From DASUAO01 sp035763745 (GTDB lineage: Bacteria > Actinomycetota > Acidimicrobiia > IMCC26256 > PALSA-555), in NCBI GenBank assembly GCA_035763745.1, contig DASUAO010000055.1:1-64000 (forward strand): a stretch of DNA of 64,000 bases, in the 5' to 3' direction. The notes beneath the pieces are model-generated. The model did no database searches, was not told the DNA's origin, and saw only the letters and a program-made list of their open reading frames with translations. The position numbers and the translations under genes were made by a program. Each line of letters starts with the position of its first letter. The first letter of the stretch is position 1. Shown in pieces: positions 16,888 to 25,351 of this stretch.

Positions 16888-17804
16888 AGTCCGGACTGCC
16901 GCTCGACCTCGCAGGGAACCGTCTGTGTGTCCTCACGGTGCACGCTCATCCGGACGACGAGGCGTCGAAGGGCAGCGCGACGATCGCGCGCTACCACCAG
17001 GAAAGGATCCGCACCGTGCTCGTGTGCTGCACGGGCGGGGAGGCGGGAGACATCCTCAACCCGGCCGTGGACACTCCGGAGGTACGCGAAAACCTCCGCG
17101 AGGTCCGGATGGCCGAGCTCGAGGCCGCAGCCGAAGTGATCGGATACGACGAGGTGCACATGCTCGGGTACCACGACTCCGGCATGCCCGACACCGAGCC
17201 GAACGCCCGCGCCGACAACTTCGCGAACGCGCCGCTCGACGAGGCCGTCGGTCGTCTCGTGGCGCTGATCCGGCGCGAACGGCCCCAGGTGATCGTGAGC
17301 TATGCCGAAGACCACTCGTTCTACCCGCACCCCGACCACATCCGGGTCCACGAGATCTCGGTCCCGGCGTTCGATGCCGCCGGCGATCCCGACCGTTATC
17401 CGGAGTCGGGTGAGCCGTGGCAGCCGGCGAAGATGTACTACACGGGCTTCTCCCGACGTCGCGTGCAAGCGCTCCACGAAGAGTTCGTGCGCCGTGGCGA
17501 CGAGAGCCCCTACGCCCGCTGGTTCGAGGCGGGGTTCCCCGACAAGGACGAGCGGTTCACGACGTTCGTCGACGTGGGGGAGTGGCTGCACGCGCGGCGC
17601 GCCGGGTTGCTCGCCCATCGGACGCAGGTCGATCCCGAGGGGCACTGGATGCGGCTGCCCGACGACGCGGTCCGGCGCGTGTTCCCCTGGGACGAGTACG
17701 TGCTGGCTCGCTCGACCATCGACCCTCTCCCGGAGGGCGAGATCGAGGACGACCTCTTCGCTCGAGTACGAGCCGACGCGTCGGTCGGTACACTCCCGCG
17801 CTGA
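16884..17804 (+). CDS. mca: Mycothiol S-conjugate amidase Mca
   Basis: A 306-residue zinc hydrolase of the PIG-L/LmbE family. Zinc ligands are visible in HAHPDDE (H22, D25) and YPHPDH (H149 or H152). The length, the TGGEAGDILNP loop and the tail region with HRTQVDPEGHWMRLPDD are typical of Mca rather than MshB. Mca cleaves mycothiol S-conjugates of toxins to release a mercapturic acid, so the cell very likely makes mycothiol, a thiol restricted to Actinobacteria. Its ATG overlaps the cyclase stop. Confidence 0.9.
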   Translation: MKSGLPLDLAGNRLCVLTVHAHPDDEASKGSATIARYHQERIRTVLVCCTGGEAGDILNPAVDTPEVRENLREVRMAELEAAAEVIGYDEVHMLGYHDSGMPDTEPNARADNFANAPLDEAVGRLVALIRRERPQVIVSYAEDHSFYPHPDHIRVHEISVPAFDAAGDPDRYPESGEPWQPAKMYYTGFSRRRVQALHEEFVRRGDESPYARWFEAGFPDKDERFTTFVDVGEWLHARRAGLLAHRTQVDPEGHWMRLPDDAVRRVFPWDEYVLARSTIDPLPEGEIEDDLFARVRADASVGTLPR

Positions 17805-17870
17805 TCGGGACAGACGCGCGATCGGCCGCGTCCCAGCCCACGCGGGCCCGCCGACGAGAGGGAGTTCTCG

Positions 17871-18257
17871 ATGCCGAAGTACCTCACCCAGGAATGGCTC
17901 GACGAGGGCCGTGAGCTCGCGAAAGACCAACCGGAACGACCGGGAGCGTCGGCGAAGATGCAGTACGCCCTCTCGGGTGGTCCCGACGGCGAGCTGAAGT
18001 ACTACTGGGTCCTCGAGGACGGACGACTGCTCGAGAGCCAGCTGGGGGAGATCGCGGACCCCGACTTCACGATGTCGATGAGCTACGACGACTCGGTGCT
18101 CATCCAGAAGGGCGAGCTCGACGTCAACGCGGCGTTCATGCAAGGTCGGGTGAAGGTCGCGGGGAACATGGGCAAGCTCATGCAGCTGATGCCGCTCACG
18201 AACTCGCCCGAGTACAGGGCGCTCCAGGACAAGGTCAGGGAGATCACCGAGTTCTGA
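17871..18257 (+). CDS. SCP2 sterol-binding domain protein
   Basis: A 128-residue single-domain protein of the sterol carrier protein 2 family. The pattern KYYWVLEDGRLLESQLGEIA, DPDFTMSMSYDDSVLIQKGE and GRVKVAGNMGKLMQLMPL is typical of SCP2 domains that bind acyl-CoA, lipid or sterol. A good ribosome-binding site (GAGAGGGAG) precedes ATG 17871. Its neighbours upstream are an acyl-CoA dehydrogenase, cyclase and mca. The ligand is unknown. Confidence 0.85.
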   Translation: MPKYLTQEWLDEGRELAKDQPERPGASAKMQYALSGGPDGELKYYWVLEDGRLLESQLGEIADPDFTMSMSYDDSVLIQKGELDVNAAFMQGRVKVAGNMGKLMQLMPLTNSPEYRALQDKVREITEF

Positions 18258-18258
18258 G

Positions 18259-18312
18259 TCGCCGGATCAGGGCCGCCGGATCAGGGCCGCCGGATCAGGG
18301 TCGCCGGATCAG
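18259..18312. repeat. 14-bp tandem repeat, nearly four copies, between convergent genes
   Basis: The unit YCGCCGGATCAGGG is repeated at 18259, 18273, 18287 and 18301 (the last partial). It fills the gap between the SCP2 stop and the end of the convergent acetyltransferase gene, whose stop codon (TCA at 18309-18311 on the plus strand) lies inside the last copy. The 10-mer CGGATCAGGG also occurs in the tandem repeat at 28163-28205. Confidence 0.9.
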
Positions 18313-19121
18313 ATGCGGAGGCGGTGCATGCGGAAGGCGCGGCTCGCGACCGCGCCGGCCTTCGCGTAGAACGGGATCGGCGCCACCCACGCGATCTCGG
18401 CGTGCGTGTCGCCCCAGGTCGTCGCGATGTCCTCGGCGAGCGCGCCGAGGATCGCGTGGCCGACCCCGTGCCGGCGTCGGTTCGGGTCGGTCGCCATCGG
18501 CCCGATCCACGCCCGCCGATTGACCGAGTGCGCACCGAACCCGACCGTCACCCCCGATGCATCGCGTGCGGCGAACGTGGTGCCGCGGCGGGCTCCTCGC
18601 TCGATCTCGTCCTCCCAGTGTGGGAACTCGCGGCCGGCCAGCTCGACCGCGCCGTCGCCGGTCTCGCGCTCGACGGTGACGCCCGGCGGTGGTCCGGCTC
18701 GGAACGACGTGGGGAGCGACATGTTGAGGCCGTGGTCGTACGCCTCGAACCCGAGCTGCTGGAAGAACGCGAGTGCGGCCGTGCTCGAGAGGTCCACGCC
18801 GGGCCACACGTAGCGGGGTGCGCAGTTCCCGGTGTGGACCTCGCCGACATCTGCCGCTCGGGCGCGGGCCACGACCTCCTCCACGAGCGCTCGCCCGATG
18901 CCCTCTCGCCGGCGGGCCGGCGCGACGGCGAGCAGCAGGATCCAGGCCGTGCGGAACGTCCCGAGCTGCCGGTGCATCCAGACGATCGCACCGTCGGGTC
19001 CACCGAGGGCCTCTGCGCCGGGGCCGAAGCACGACTCGCGGAGATCGTCGACGCCGAGCGCGTCGTGGGGGAGCGCGATCTCGCAGAGTGTGTGGAGCTG
19101 TGAGGGAGTGACCTCGCTCAC
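18309..19121 (-). CDS. Tandem GNAT-domain acetyltransferase
   Basis: A 270-residue protein with two GNAT folds. The first has the acetyl-CoA-binding motif VAPARRREGIGRALVEEVVA (about residues 66-85) and ends with FFQQLGFEA. The second has MATDPNRRRHGVGHAILGAL (about 209-228) and PFYAKAGAVA. Both keep the R/Q-x-x-G-x-G/A pattern. The substrate is unknown. The start is GTG 19121, overlapping the stop of the upstream deacetylase-like gene (GTGA), so the two form an operon. Confidence 0.8.
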   Translation of the reverse strand: MSEVTPSQLHTLCEIALPHDALGVDDLRESCFGPGAEALGGPDGAIVWMHRQLGTFRTAWILLLAVAPARRREGIGRALVEEVVARARAADVGEVHTGNCAPRYVWPGVDLSSTAALAFFQQLGFEAYDHGLNMSLPTSFRAGPPPGVTVERETGDGAVELAGREFPHWEDEIERGARRGTTFAARDASGVTVGFGAHSVNRRAWIGPMATDPNRRRHGVGHAILGALAEDIATTWGDTHAEIAWVAPIPFYAKAGAVASRAFRMHRLRI

Positions 19122-19954
19122 CGGGCGGATCGCTGGACGTCGCGCAGCTCCCGGAAGCCGATGACCTGGGCGCCGGCTCGGTCGAGGAGGTCGCGCAGCG
19201 ACGGGTCGTGGCAGAGGAACGCGTGGTCCTCCACGCGGCCGGCCCAGTCGGGGTGGGACGCGCGGAGCTCGTCGGTGTCGATCGCAGGGTGGAAGTAGAT
19301 CTCGGTCACGCCCGGTCGGAGGTCGAAGAGCGCGCGCTCTGCGTGACGCCGTCCCCCCACCCCCGAATAGAGGACGAAGTGGTCGGGGAAGACGATGCCC
19401 TCGGCGCGTGCGAGCTCCCGGTAGGGGAAGCCGACCACGCGTTCCCCGCCTGCGGGCCCCATCCGCAGCGGGAGGTCGAACTCGACCGCCAGCTCGAGGT
19501 AGGCGTCGAAGAAGTCGGCCCGCAGCTGGAGCGTTCCCATGTGGCTGTCGAGGTGGGTCACGTCGAAGCCCCAGAGGATCGCCCGCTCGACCTGCGCGCG
19601 CAGCTCACGTCGGACCTCGTCGAGGTCGGCATGGTCCCAGGAGTCCTCGAGCGTGCGCGGGAAACCGCCGTCGCCGTCGAGCAGGCTCGGCGCCTGCGTG
19701 ATCGGTGCCCACCGGTACGTCTCCCACTCCGAGTTGAGCGTGAGATGCACACCGACGTCGTCGCCGCGGTAGCCCGCAGCGGCGTCGCGTGCCCACGGGC
19801 ACGGCACCATCAACGACGCGCTCGACGCGGCGCCGTTGCGCAGCGAGTCGTAGGTGGCGACGTTGGCCGACCGGCTCGAGCCGAGATCGTCGCAGTTGAT
19901 GATGACCAGCTTCGCGTCGGCCGCGTGGCCCAGGCGCTCGACGAGGGTGGTCAT
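19118..19954 (-). CDS. YdjC/ChbG-family carbohydrate deacetylase-like protein
   Basis: A 278-residue TIM-barrel-like protein of the YdjC family (divalent-metal deacetylases acting on chito-oligosaccharides and related sugars). Metal-binding positions are visible: NCDDLGSS near residue 22, GVHLTLNSEWE near 71-81, THLDSHMG near 125-132, and YFHPAID near the C-terminus. ATG 19954 is chosen because the conserved domain starts soon after. It is followed by a tandem GNAT gene with a 4-base overlap, which makes an acetyl-group theme plausible. Natural substrate is unknown. Confidence 0.82.
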   Translation of the reverse strand: MTTLVERLGHAADAKLVIINCDDLGSSRSANVATYDSLRNGAASSASLMVPCPWARDAAAGYRGDDVGVHLTLNSEWETYRWAPITQAPSLLDGDGGFPRTLEDSWDHADLDEVRRELRAQVERAILWGFDVTHLDSHMGTLQLRADFFDAYLELAVEFDLPLRMGPAGGERVVGFPYRELARAEGIVFPDHFVLYSGVGGRRHAERALFDLRPGVTEIYFHPAIDTDELRASHPDWAGRVEDHAFLCHDPSLRDLLDRAGAQVIGFRELRDVQRSAR

Positions 19955-20067
19955 CCGTACCGCTCGATGTCGACGCTGGTCACCGTGGCTCCTCGGAGGT
20001 CGCAGGTCCGTGGGGGGTGGTGCTGCGCGACCTCGGCGCGGATGGTACCGCCCTCTACGCTGACCCG

Positions 20068-20841
20068 ATGCGCCGTCGCCGTGCACTCGTCGGGCTCGTG
20101 GTGCTGATCGTGACGGTCGCGACGGCGTGCAGCAGCGGGGGATCCGGTTCGTCGCGGGGCCCGACCACGACCACGGCGGCGACCGCTCCGGGCTCCGACA
20201 GTGGGTGTGAGTTCATCGTCGCCTCGACCGGTCGCCGGTTCCGCCAGGCACCGGCCGATCTGCAGTACCTCCAGACGGCGACGGCCGAGCCGACCGGGTG
20301 CTACGACAAGATCACCTTCACGTTCGACCACGGCGACGGTCCGAACCTTCCTCCCGGCTACGTCGTCGAGTACCGGGAGCCGCCGTTCATCGAAGGGATC
20401 CGCTCGTCGAGCGAGGGTTTCCCCGACGCGAAGGCGATCCTCTACGTGGAGTTCCGACCCGCGTCGACGTCGGATCGACGGTTCTCCGGTCGCGCGGTGC
20501 AGACGTACAAGGGGAACCTCAGGCTCCAGTTCCCGGCGGTCGGCCCCTTCAGCGAAGGCGGCATGGGGCACACCGTGATCGTCGAATGGCTCGACAAGGC
20601 GCCGCCCTCGCTCCCGGAGGCGCTCGCTCCGGTCGAGGAGACCACGACGACGGCTCCGGCCGACGCGGCTGCACCGACGGAGCCGGTCCCGCCGGTCCCG
20701 CCGGTCCCGCCGGTCGAGTTCGTCCCCAACGACCCCGCCGTCACCCGTGTCGTCTGGCTCATCGGGCTGGACTCGAAGCGGCCCTTCACCGTGGACTCCG
20801 CGAACCAGCCCTCGCGCGTGAGCGTCCTGATCATGCGCTGA
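20068..20841 (+). CDS. Lipoprotein with AMIN-like domain
   Basis: A 257-residue exported lipoprotein. A basic N-terminus and hydrophobic stretch end in a lipobox TVATAC with C21 as the lipidated cysteine, then a Ser/Gly/Thr-rich linker. The folded part (GCYDKITFTFDHGD, PPGYVVEYREPPF, KGNLRLQFPAVG, and at the end TRVVWLIGLDSKRPFTVD) matches AMIN-like domains of actinobacterial lipoproteins. A Pro-Val linker made of a 9-bp repeat (20686-20715) splits the domain. ATG 20068 is preceded by TACGCT with a 6-base gap, consistent with a leaderless transcript. Cell-wall association is inferred. Confidence 0.78.
   Translation: MRRRRALVGLVVLIVTVATACSSGGSGSSRGPTTTTAATAPGSDSGCEFIVASTGRRFRQAPADLQYLQTATAEPTGCYDKITFTFDHGDGPNLPPGYVVEYREPPFIEGIRSSSEGFPDAKAILYVEFRPASTSDRRFSGRAVQTYKGNLRLQFPAVGPFSEGGMGHTVIVEWLDKAPPSLPEALAPVEETTTTAPADAAAPTEPVPPVPPVPPVEFVPNDPAVTRVVWLIGLDSKRPFTVDSANQPSRVSVLIMR
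20686..20715. repeat. 9-bp tandem repeat encoding a Pro-Val linker
   Basis: CCGGTCCCG is repeated about three times within the lipoprotein gene and encodes PVPPVPPVPPV, a flexible proline-rich linker. Copy number of such repeats can vary between strains. Confidence 0.7.
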
Positions 20842-20846
20842 GGACC

Positions 20847-21800
20847 TCACGTGACGAGCACGATCTTCCCCAGCTTGGCGCCTGCGGAGAAGCGGTCGTA
20901 GGCGGCGGCCGCCTCTGCCATCGGCACGGTCGCCTCGATCGGGACGCGGACGGCGCCGCGCGCGAGGAGTGGGAGCACCGAACGTTCGAAGCCGCGCGCG
21001 ACGGCAGCCTTGTCCTCGAGCGACCGGGCGCGCAGGGTCGACCCGTGGATGCGTCCCCGGCGGCTCATCAACGCGAGGAGGTCGAGCTCGGCGCGTGCGC
21101 CACCGCCCACTCCGATGATCGAGATGCGACCCCCGGTGGCGAGGTGTTCCACGTCGCCGGCGAGGTTCGGGCCCCCTATGAGCTCGAGCACGACATCGAA
21201 GGGTCCCCGTGCGCCGTGCTCATCGGGCGCACAGACCTCGACCACGCCGCAGGGCTCGCCGATCGCGGCGACACGATCCCGGAGCTCGGGGGTGCGCACC
21301 GTGGCGACGACGTGCGCGCCGGCATGCGCGGCGAGCTGGACGCCCGCGATCCCGACACCTCCCGCGGCGCCGTGCACCAGCACGCGCTCTCCGAGCGTCA
21401 GCCCACATTGCGTGAAGAGCGCGTCGTGTGCCGTCGAGAAGACCTCCGGCGCGCCGCCCGCCTCGGCCCAGTCCAGTTCGGGTGGGACCGCGATCGCGTG
21501 TCGCTCCGACACGATCGCGAGCTCTGCCTGTCCGCCGCCGCCGGTGACCGCCATGACCCGGTCGCCGACGGCGAACCGGTCCACCCCGTCGCCCGTCGCC
21601 ACCACCGAGCCGGCGAGCTCGAGTCCGGGGATCGCGGCCGGTGCTCCGGCTGGTGCGGGGTACAACCCGATGCGCTGGAGCATGTCGGCGCCGTTCAGCC
21701 CGGCCGCGCGCACCTCCACGAGCAGCTCTCCGGTTCCGGGAACCGGGTCCGGGTGCTCATGCCATTCGAGCGCGCCATCGATGATCGTCACTGCATGCAT
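20847..21800 (-). CDS. NADPH:quinone reductase-like MDR oxidoreductase
   Basis: A 317-residue medium-chain dehydrogenase/reductase of the zinc-free quinone oxidoreductase type. The N-terminal GroES-like domain includes GLNGADMLQRIGLYPAP and PGLELAGSVVATGDGV. The Rossmann domain has VLVHGAAGGVGIAGVQLAAH. The protein ends with AGAKLGKIVLVT as in quinone reductases and trans-2-enoyl-CoA reductase-like proteins. Zinc ligands of alcohol dehydrogenases are missing. It ends 5 bases from the convergent lipoprotein gene. The start is ATG 21800. Confidence 0.87.
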   Translation of the reverse strand: MHAVTIIDGALEWHEHPDPVPGTGELLVEVRAAGLNGADMLQRIGLYPAPAGAPAAIPGLELAGSVVATGDGVDRFAVGDRVMAVTGGGGQAELAIVSERHAIAVPPELDWAEAGGAPEVFSTAHDALFTQCGLTLGERVLVHGAAGGVGIAGVQLAAHAGAHVVATVRTPELRDRVAAIGEPCGVVEVCAPDEHGARGPFDVVLELIGGPNLAGDVEHLATGGRISIIGVGGGARAELDLLALMSRRGRIHGSTLRARSLEDKAAVARGFERSVLPLLARGAVRVPIEATVPMAEAAAAYDRFSAGAKLGKIVLVT

Positions 21801-21864
21801 GGGCCCATTCGACCACGCGCGGCCCGGGGACCGGAGACCGGGGCGGGAGCGGTACCGTCGTCAG

Positions 21865-22224
21865 GTGCCCGTCGACTCGATCGGTTTCCTGGACGACGAC
21901 GGCAACGAGGTCGTTCTCGACGTCGAGGAGGCGGAGTCGCTGTGGGCGCTCGTGGGAGGTCTCGACGGCGCGACGGTGTCGGCCTGCCCGGGGTGTCGTA
22001 GCCGCGTCCTCGCGTGCGTGGCGGTGGTGGACCTGCTCGAGTCGGCGCCACCACATCCCCGAGCACGTGACCTGGCGGACCTGGCCGAGGACGCGCCGAC
22101 GCTCCACCTCTACGTCCAGGACCTGACCGCGGAGTGCCGTCACCGCGCCTGGCGGGACCCAGGGGCCCAGGAGTGGCGCGACGCGCTCGACGAGCTCCTC
22201 GGCGAGCCCCGCGGCCTCCGCTGA
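21865..22224 (+). CDS. Small protein with a CPGC motif, function unknown
   Basis: A 119-residue acidic protein. It has a CPGC pair followed by another Cys (ACPGCRSRVLACVAVVDLL) and a later Cys in LTAECRHRAW, so a small zinc ribbon is possible. The start is GTG 21865, because TACCGT lies 6 bases upstream (leaderless pattern) and codon use becomes typical from there. It is divergent from the quinone reductase gene. I do not recognise a family. Confidence 0.6.
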   Translation: MPVDSIGFLDDDGNEVVLDVEEAESLWALVGGLDGATVSACPGCRSRVLACVAVVDLLESAPPHPRARDLADLAEDAPTLHLYVQDLTAECRHRAWRDPGAQEWRDALDELLGEPRGLR

Positions 22225-22240
22225 CACCGCGTGCACCGCG

Positions 22241-22825
22241 TCAGCGGTCGATGCGGGGTCGCTTGAACTCGTTGATGTCGGTCACCGGGAGCAGCGCGAG
22301 CACCCGCGCGAGGTCGTCGACGTCCTCGCGCTGCATCAGCCGGACGAAGGCGGCGTCGTCGCCCTCGATGAAGGTCGGGACGCCCCACACCCCCCAGCGT
22401 TCGACGCCTTCGGTGTGCTCGGCTTCGAGGGTCTTCAGCGGCCGCCCGCTCGCGACCTCGTCGGCGAGTGCGGCGGGGTCACCGCCGGCGCCGCTGATCG
22501 CGTCGTGCAGCACCCCCGCGTCGTCGATCTTGCGGCCGTGGTCGTGGCGGGCGGCGAACAGCGCGAGGTGCACGGCGGGAAAGACCTCGGGGGACGTGTC
22601 GCGCGCCGCGATCCCGTACAGGAGCGCGAGGACGCCGCTCCCCCAGTCCGCGGGGTCGCGCTCCCACATGGGCGGTTCACCCTCACCGACATGGGCCTGG
22701 TCGAGGGAGAACGCGAGGTAGCGCGGCTCGAGGTCGAGTGCTTCGGCGCCCGCCATGAGGGTCGCATTGCCGTTGTAGGCGAACGGGCATCGGTAGTCGA
22801 AGGTGACGGTGATGGTCCGGGCCAT
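22241..22825 (-). CDS. DsbA-like thioredoxin-fold protein
   Basis: A 194-residue cytosolic protein of the DsbA/FrnE/2-hydroxychromene-2-carboxylate isomerase superfamily. The N-terminal strand leads into DYRCPFAYNGNATL. Only the first cysteine of the usual CxxC is present, so it is probably not a disulfide oxidoreductase but a GST-kappa-like or isomerase-like member. The C-terminal thioredoxin half has WGVWGVPTFIEGDDAAFVRL with the cis-proline. It is followed by a PAP2 gene on the same strand 8 bases before its start, giving a likely operon. Confidence 0.78.
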   Translation of the reverse strand: MARTITVTFDYRCPFAYNGNATLMAGAEALDLEPRYLAFSLDQAHVGEGEPPMWERDPADWGSGVLALLYGIAARDTSPEVFPAVHLALFAARHDHGRKIDDAGVLHDAISGAGGDPAALADEVASGRPLKTLEAEHTEGVERWGVWGVPTFIEGDDAAFVRLMQREDVDDLARVLALLPVTDINEFKRPRIDR

Positions 22826-22833
22826 CGGACTCC

Positions 22834-23361
22834 TCAGGTGGTGATCCGGCGCGCCGCGGGTGCGAGCGCCAGGCCGAGCGCGGCTCCTGCGACCACGTCG
22901 GACGGATGGTGGAGGCGGACGTAGACGCGGCTGCACGCGACCAGGCCGGCCAGGGTGAACCAGGCGGGCGCGGTGCGACGGCCGTGTGAGAGCACTGCCG
23001 CGCACATGAACGCGGTGGCGGCGTGGCCCGACGGGAACGACGACGTGACGGGTCGACGCATCTTGAAGGGGAGCGGCTCGTCGTGGTCGTAGTGGTCCTG
23101 GGGGCGGACTCGCCGGAACAGCGACTTCACGAGCCCGTTCGTGATCGCGGACTCGATGCCCAGCGCGGTGCTGAAGCGCAGCGCGACGCGAGGGTCACGA
23201 CGCGCGACCGCGCGCCCGATCCCCATCAGGTGCCAGAGCATGCCGTGGTCGGCCGCGCTCGAGAGTCCGTAGAAGAGTCGGTCGAGTGCCGGCGAGCGTC
23301 GCGGCTCGAGCCATTTTTCGATCGCCTCGTCGAATTCGCGCGCCCGATCGGTCAACGCCAT
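22834..23361 (-). CDS. PAP2-family membrane phosphatase
   Basis: A 175-residue protein with the three phosphatase motifs of the PAP2 superfamily: KSLFRRVRP, SFPSGHAA and SRVYVRLHHPSDV. Several hydrophobic helices flank them. Such enzymes dephosphorylate lipid phosphates, for example phosphatidate or polyprenyl pyrophosphate. Start ATG 23361 is preceded by TAGCAT with a 6-base gap, a leaderless pattern. It is the likely first gene of an operon with the DsbA-like gene. Confidence 0.87.
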   Translation of the reverse strand: MALTDRAREFDEAIEKWLEPRRSPALDRLFYGLSSAADHGMLWHLMGIGRAVARRDPRVALRFSTALGIESAITNGLVKSLFRRVRPQDHYDHDEPLPFKMRRPVTSSFPSGHAATAFMCAAVLSHGRRTAPAWFTLAGLVACSRVYVRLHHPSDVVAGAALGLALAPAARRITT

Positions 23362-23370
23362 GACCCGATG

Positions 23371-24321
23371 CTACCGGTGAGCCTCCGGTGCTCCGAGGTC
23401 CACGATCGGCCCGTAGGTGTCGGGTCGGCGCGTCGTGAGGAACGGGAAGAGCGTGAGCCAGTCGCGGCGGGCATCGAGGTCGAGGTCGACGACGAGCGCA
23501 CATGGCTCGTCGCGGGGCGCTCGTGCGAGCACTCGCCCGTACGGATCGCACACGAACGACGATCCGTAGAACTCGAGCGGGCCCTCGGTGCCGACGCGGT
23601 TCACCACGATCATGTGCAGACCGTTCGCGATCGCGTTGCCGGTGATCACGCGCTCCCACAACGGTTGGGTGTCGAAGTCCGGGTGGCCGGGCTCGGATCC
23701 GATCGCCGTGGGATAGACGAGCACGTCGGCGCCGCCGAGGGAGTAGGCCCGGGCGACCTCGGGAAACCACTGGTCCCAACACGTGGGGAACCCGAAGGTC
23801 GCGTGCTCGACCGAGACCGGCGGGTAGCCGTCGTGTCCGGGCAGGAACCAGCGGTCCTCGTGGTAGCCCTCGGTGACCGGGAGGTGCGTCTTGCGCGTGT
23901 GCGCCAGCAGCTCGCCGTGGGGATCGACGCAGATCGCGGTGTTGTACCCGAGGGTGGAGCCGTCGGCGTGCTCGTAGAGGGACGCGTGGACGGCGACGCC
24001 GTGCTCGGTCGCGAGGCGGGTCACGAAAGCATGGGTCGGGCCCCCGACGAGCGGCTCGGGCGCGATCGCGACGCCCAGCACGTCATGGCCGGGACCGCGC
24101 GGGTCGACTGCGAAGTAGGGCGAGAGCGTCAGCTCCATGAGGCAGACGACGCGGGCGCCGGCGGTGGCCGCGGCGCGGACACCCTCCGCGAGCGCGGCGG
24201 TGTGCTGCTCGGGATCGGGATGCCAGCGATGCTGCACGAGCCCGACCCGGAGCGGAGCCCGGGCAGGTGGATCGACACGAGCGGGGGACGGAGCCGGGCC
24301 TTCGGTGACGATGACACGCAT
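23371..24321 (-). CDS. Carbon-nitrogen hydrolase (nitrilase superfamily, AguB-like)
   Basis: A 316-residue member of the nitrilase superfamily with the Glu-Lys-Cys triad: E63 (LMELTLSPYF), K144 (RKTHLP) and C181 (TCWDQWFPEVARA). The CWDQWFPE sequence is characteristic of N-carbamoylputrescine amidase, which suggests polyamine synthesis, although related amidases share it. About 25 residues precede the usual family start; a shorter in-frame start is possible. ATG 24321 has CACAAT 6 bases upstream. Confidence 0.85.
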   Translation of the reverse strand: MRVIVTEGPAPSPARVDPPARAPLRVGLVQHRWHPDPEQHTAALAEGVRAAATAGARVVCLMELTLSPYFAVDPRGPGHDVLGVAIAPEPLVGGPTHAFVTRLATEHGVAVHASLYEHADGSTLGYNTAICVDPHGELLAHTRKTHLPVTEGYHEDRWFLPGHDGYPPVSVEHATFGFPTCWDQWFPEVARAYSLGGADVLVYPTAIGSEPGHPDFDTQPLWERVITGNAIANGLHMIVVNRVGTEGPLEFYGSSFVCDPYGRVLARAPRDEPCALVVDLDLDARRDWLTLFPFLTTRRPDTYGPIVDLGAPEAHR

Positions 24322-24371
24322 CGGCCCATTGTGGCGCTCGACGCGCGGCGCTGTGTCGGGCGGCGTGGCGG

Positions 24372-25214
24372 TCAGGCGGTGCGCAGCGCGGGCTCGGACG
24401 CGACCGCGTCGGCGAGGGTGCCGCGCAGCTCGACCGCGCGGTCGGGGTCGCCGCCGTGGGCCGGGCAGTACGGCTTGAAGGAGCAGAAGTCGCAGAGCCG
24501 GCTGGGTTTGGCGCGGAAGTCCTCGCGCTCGCAGGCGCCCTCGATCGCGGTCCACAGCGCGCTCGTGCGGCGCTCGACGCCCCGGCAGGTCTGCTCGGTG
24601 GGGGTCGCGATGATCGCTTCGGGCTTGGACAGGTAGAGGAGCTGCACCTTGGCGGGGCGACGCCCCAGCATCTGCTGGCAGAGCAGCGCGTAGATGTGGA
24701 CGCCACCGAGGCTCTTGGCCTCGAAGAACTCGGACGGGACGCGCCCGGTCTTGTAGTCCGTGACCACGAGCTCGCCGTCGCCGTCGAGCTCGAGCCGGTC
24801 GATGATGCCGCGGATGCGCACGGCCCCGAGGTCGGCCTGCAGCTTGAGCTCGAGCCCGATCGGGTGGATGGCCGTGGGGTCCTCGAGCTCGAAGTAGCGC
24901 CGGACGAGGGTCTCGGCGTCGGCATGGAACGCGGCCCACCCGTCGTCGTCGAGGTCGAGGAGCGCGAACTCGGGGTCCCCGGCGAGCCCGGCGCGGGCCC
25001 GGTCGAGGTCGGCGAGCGCGGCGTCGACGGAGCGGTCGTGCGGTGGCCGGCACATCAGCAGCTCGAGCGCCCGGTGCACGAGCGTGCCCTTCGAGGCGGC
25101 TGCGGACGGAGGCTCGGGGAGCCGGTCGAGATAGGAGAACCGGAACGCGAGTGGGCACTCCTTGAAGCTGGAGATCGAGCTGGGGGAGAGCGACTTCGGC
25201 TTCTCGAGGGCCAT
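24372..25214 (-). CDS. RecB-family PD-(D/E)XK exonuclease with an Fe-S cluster motif
   Basis: A 280-residue nuclease of the RecB/AddB/Cas4-like group. It begins LSPSSISSFKECPLAFRFSY (first cluster cysteine), then KGTLVHRALELL. The nuclease core has GIIDRLELD and VVTDYKTG (D and K of PD-(D/E)XK), and the C-terminus has CDFCSFKPYCP, the other three cysteines of a 4Fe-4S cluster. It has no helicase domain. The start at ATG 25214 is favoured because a PafBC-type promoter ends 7 bases before it; an ATG at 25244 lies inside the promoter's -35. It is divergent from a luciferase-like oxidoreductase gene. A role in DNA end processing after damage is inferred. Confidence 0.85.
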   Translation of the reverse strand: MALEKPKSLSPSSISSFKECPLAFRFSYLDRLPEPPSAAASKGTLVHRALELLMCRPPHDRSVDAALADLDRARAGLAGDPEFALLDLDDDGWAAFHADAETLVRRYFELEDPTAIHPIGLELKLQADLGAVRIRGIIDRLELDGDGELVVTDYKTGRVPSEFFEAKSLGGVHIYALLCQQMLGRRPAKVQLLYLSKPEAIIATPTEQTCRGVERRTSALWTAIEGACEREDFRAKPSRLCDFCSFKPYCPAHGGDPDRAVELRGTLADAVASEPALRTA

Positions 25215-25221
25215 GTGAGGC

Positions 25222-25244
25222 ACGGTACCGGAGGGGTGTGACAT
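25222..25244 (-). promoter_or_regulatory. PafBC-type DNA-damage promoter of the RecB-family nuclease
   Basis: On the minus strand ATGTCACAC is followed by eight bases and TACCGT, and 7 bases later by the ATG at 25214. This matches the layout of the mycobacterial RecA-independent damage promoter (TTGTCRGTG-N8-TANNNT) recognised through PafBC, although the last three bases of the -35 differ. The same layout occurs before the UvrD2-like and DUF222 genes in this window. Confidence 0.7.
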
Positions 25245-25351
25245 CGACGAGGACCTGCTCTCGCCCGGGTCCGGTGCCCGGACCACGGGATCGAGCCTTC
25301 GGGTACGGTGCCGGCGCGGTGCTCGACGACTCCGGGAAGGCAGGCGCGACG

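Noticed and set aside
18259..18312. Tandem repeats considered as a CRISPR array
   Set aside because: Units are only 13-15 bp with no spacers, and no cas gene is near.
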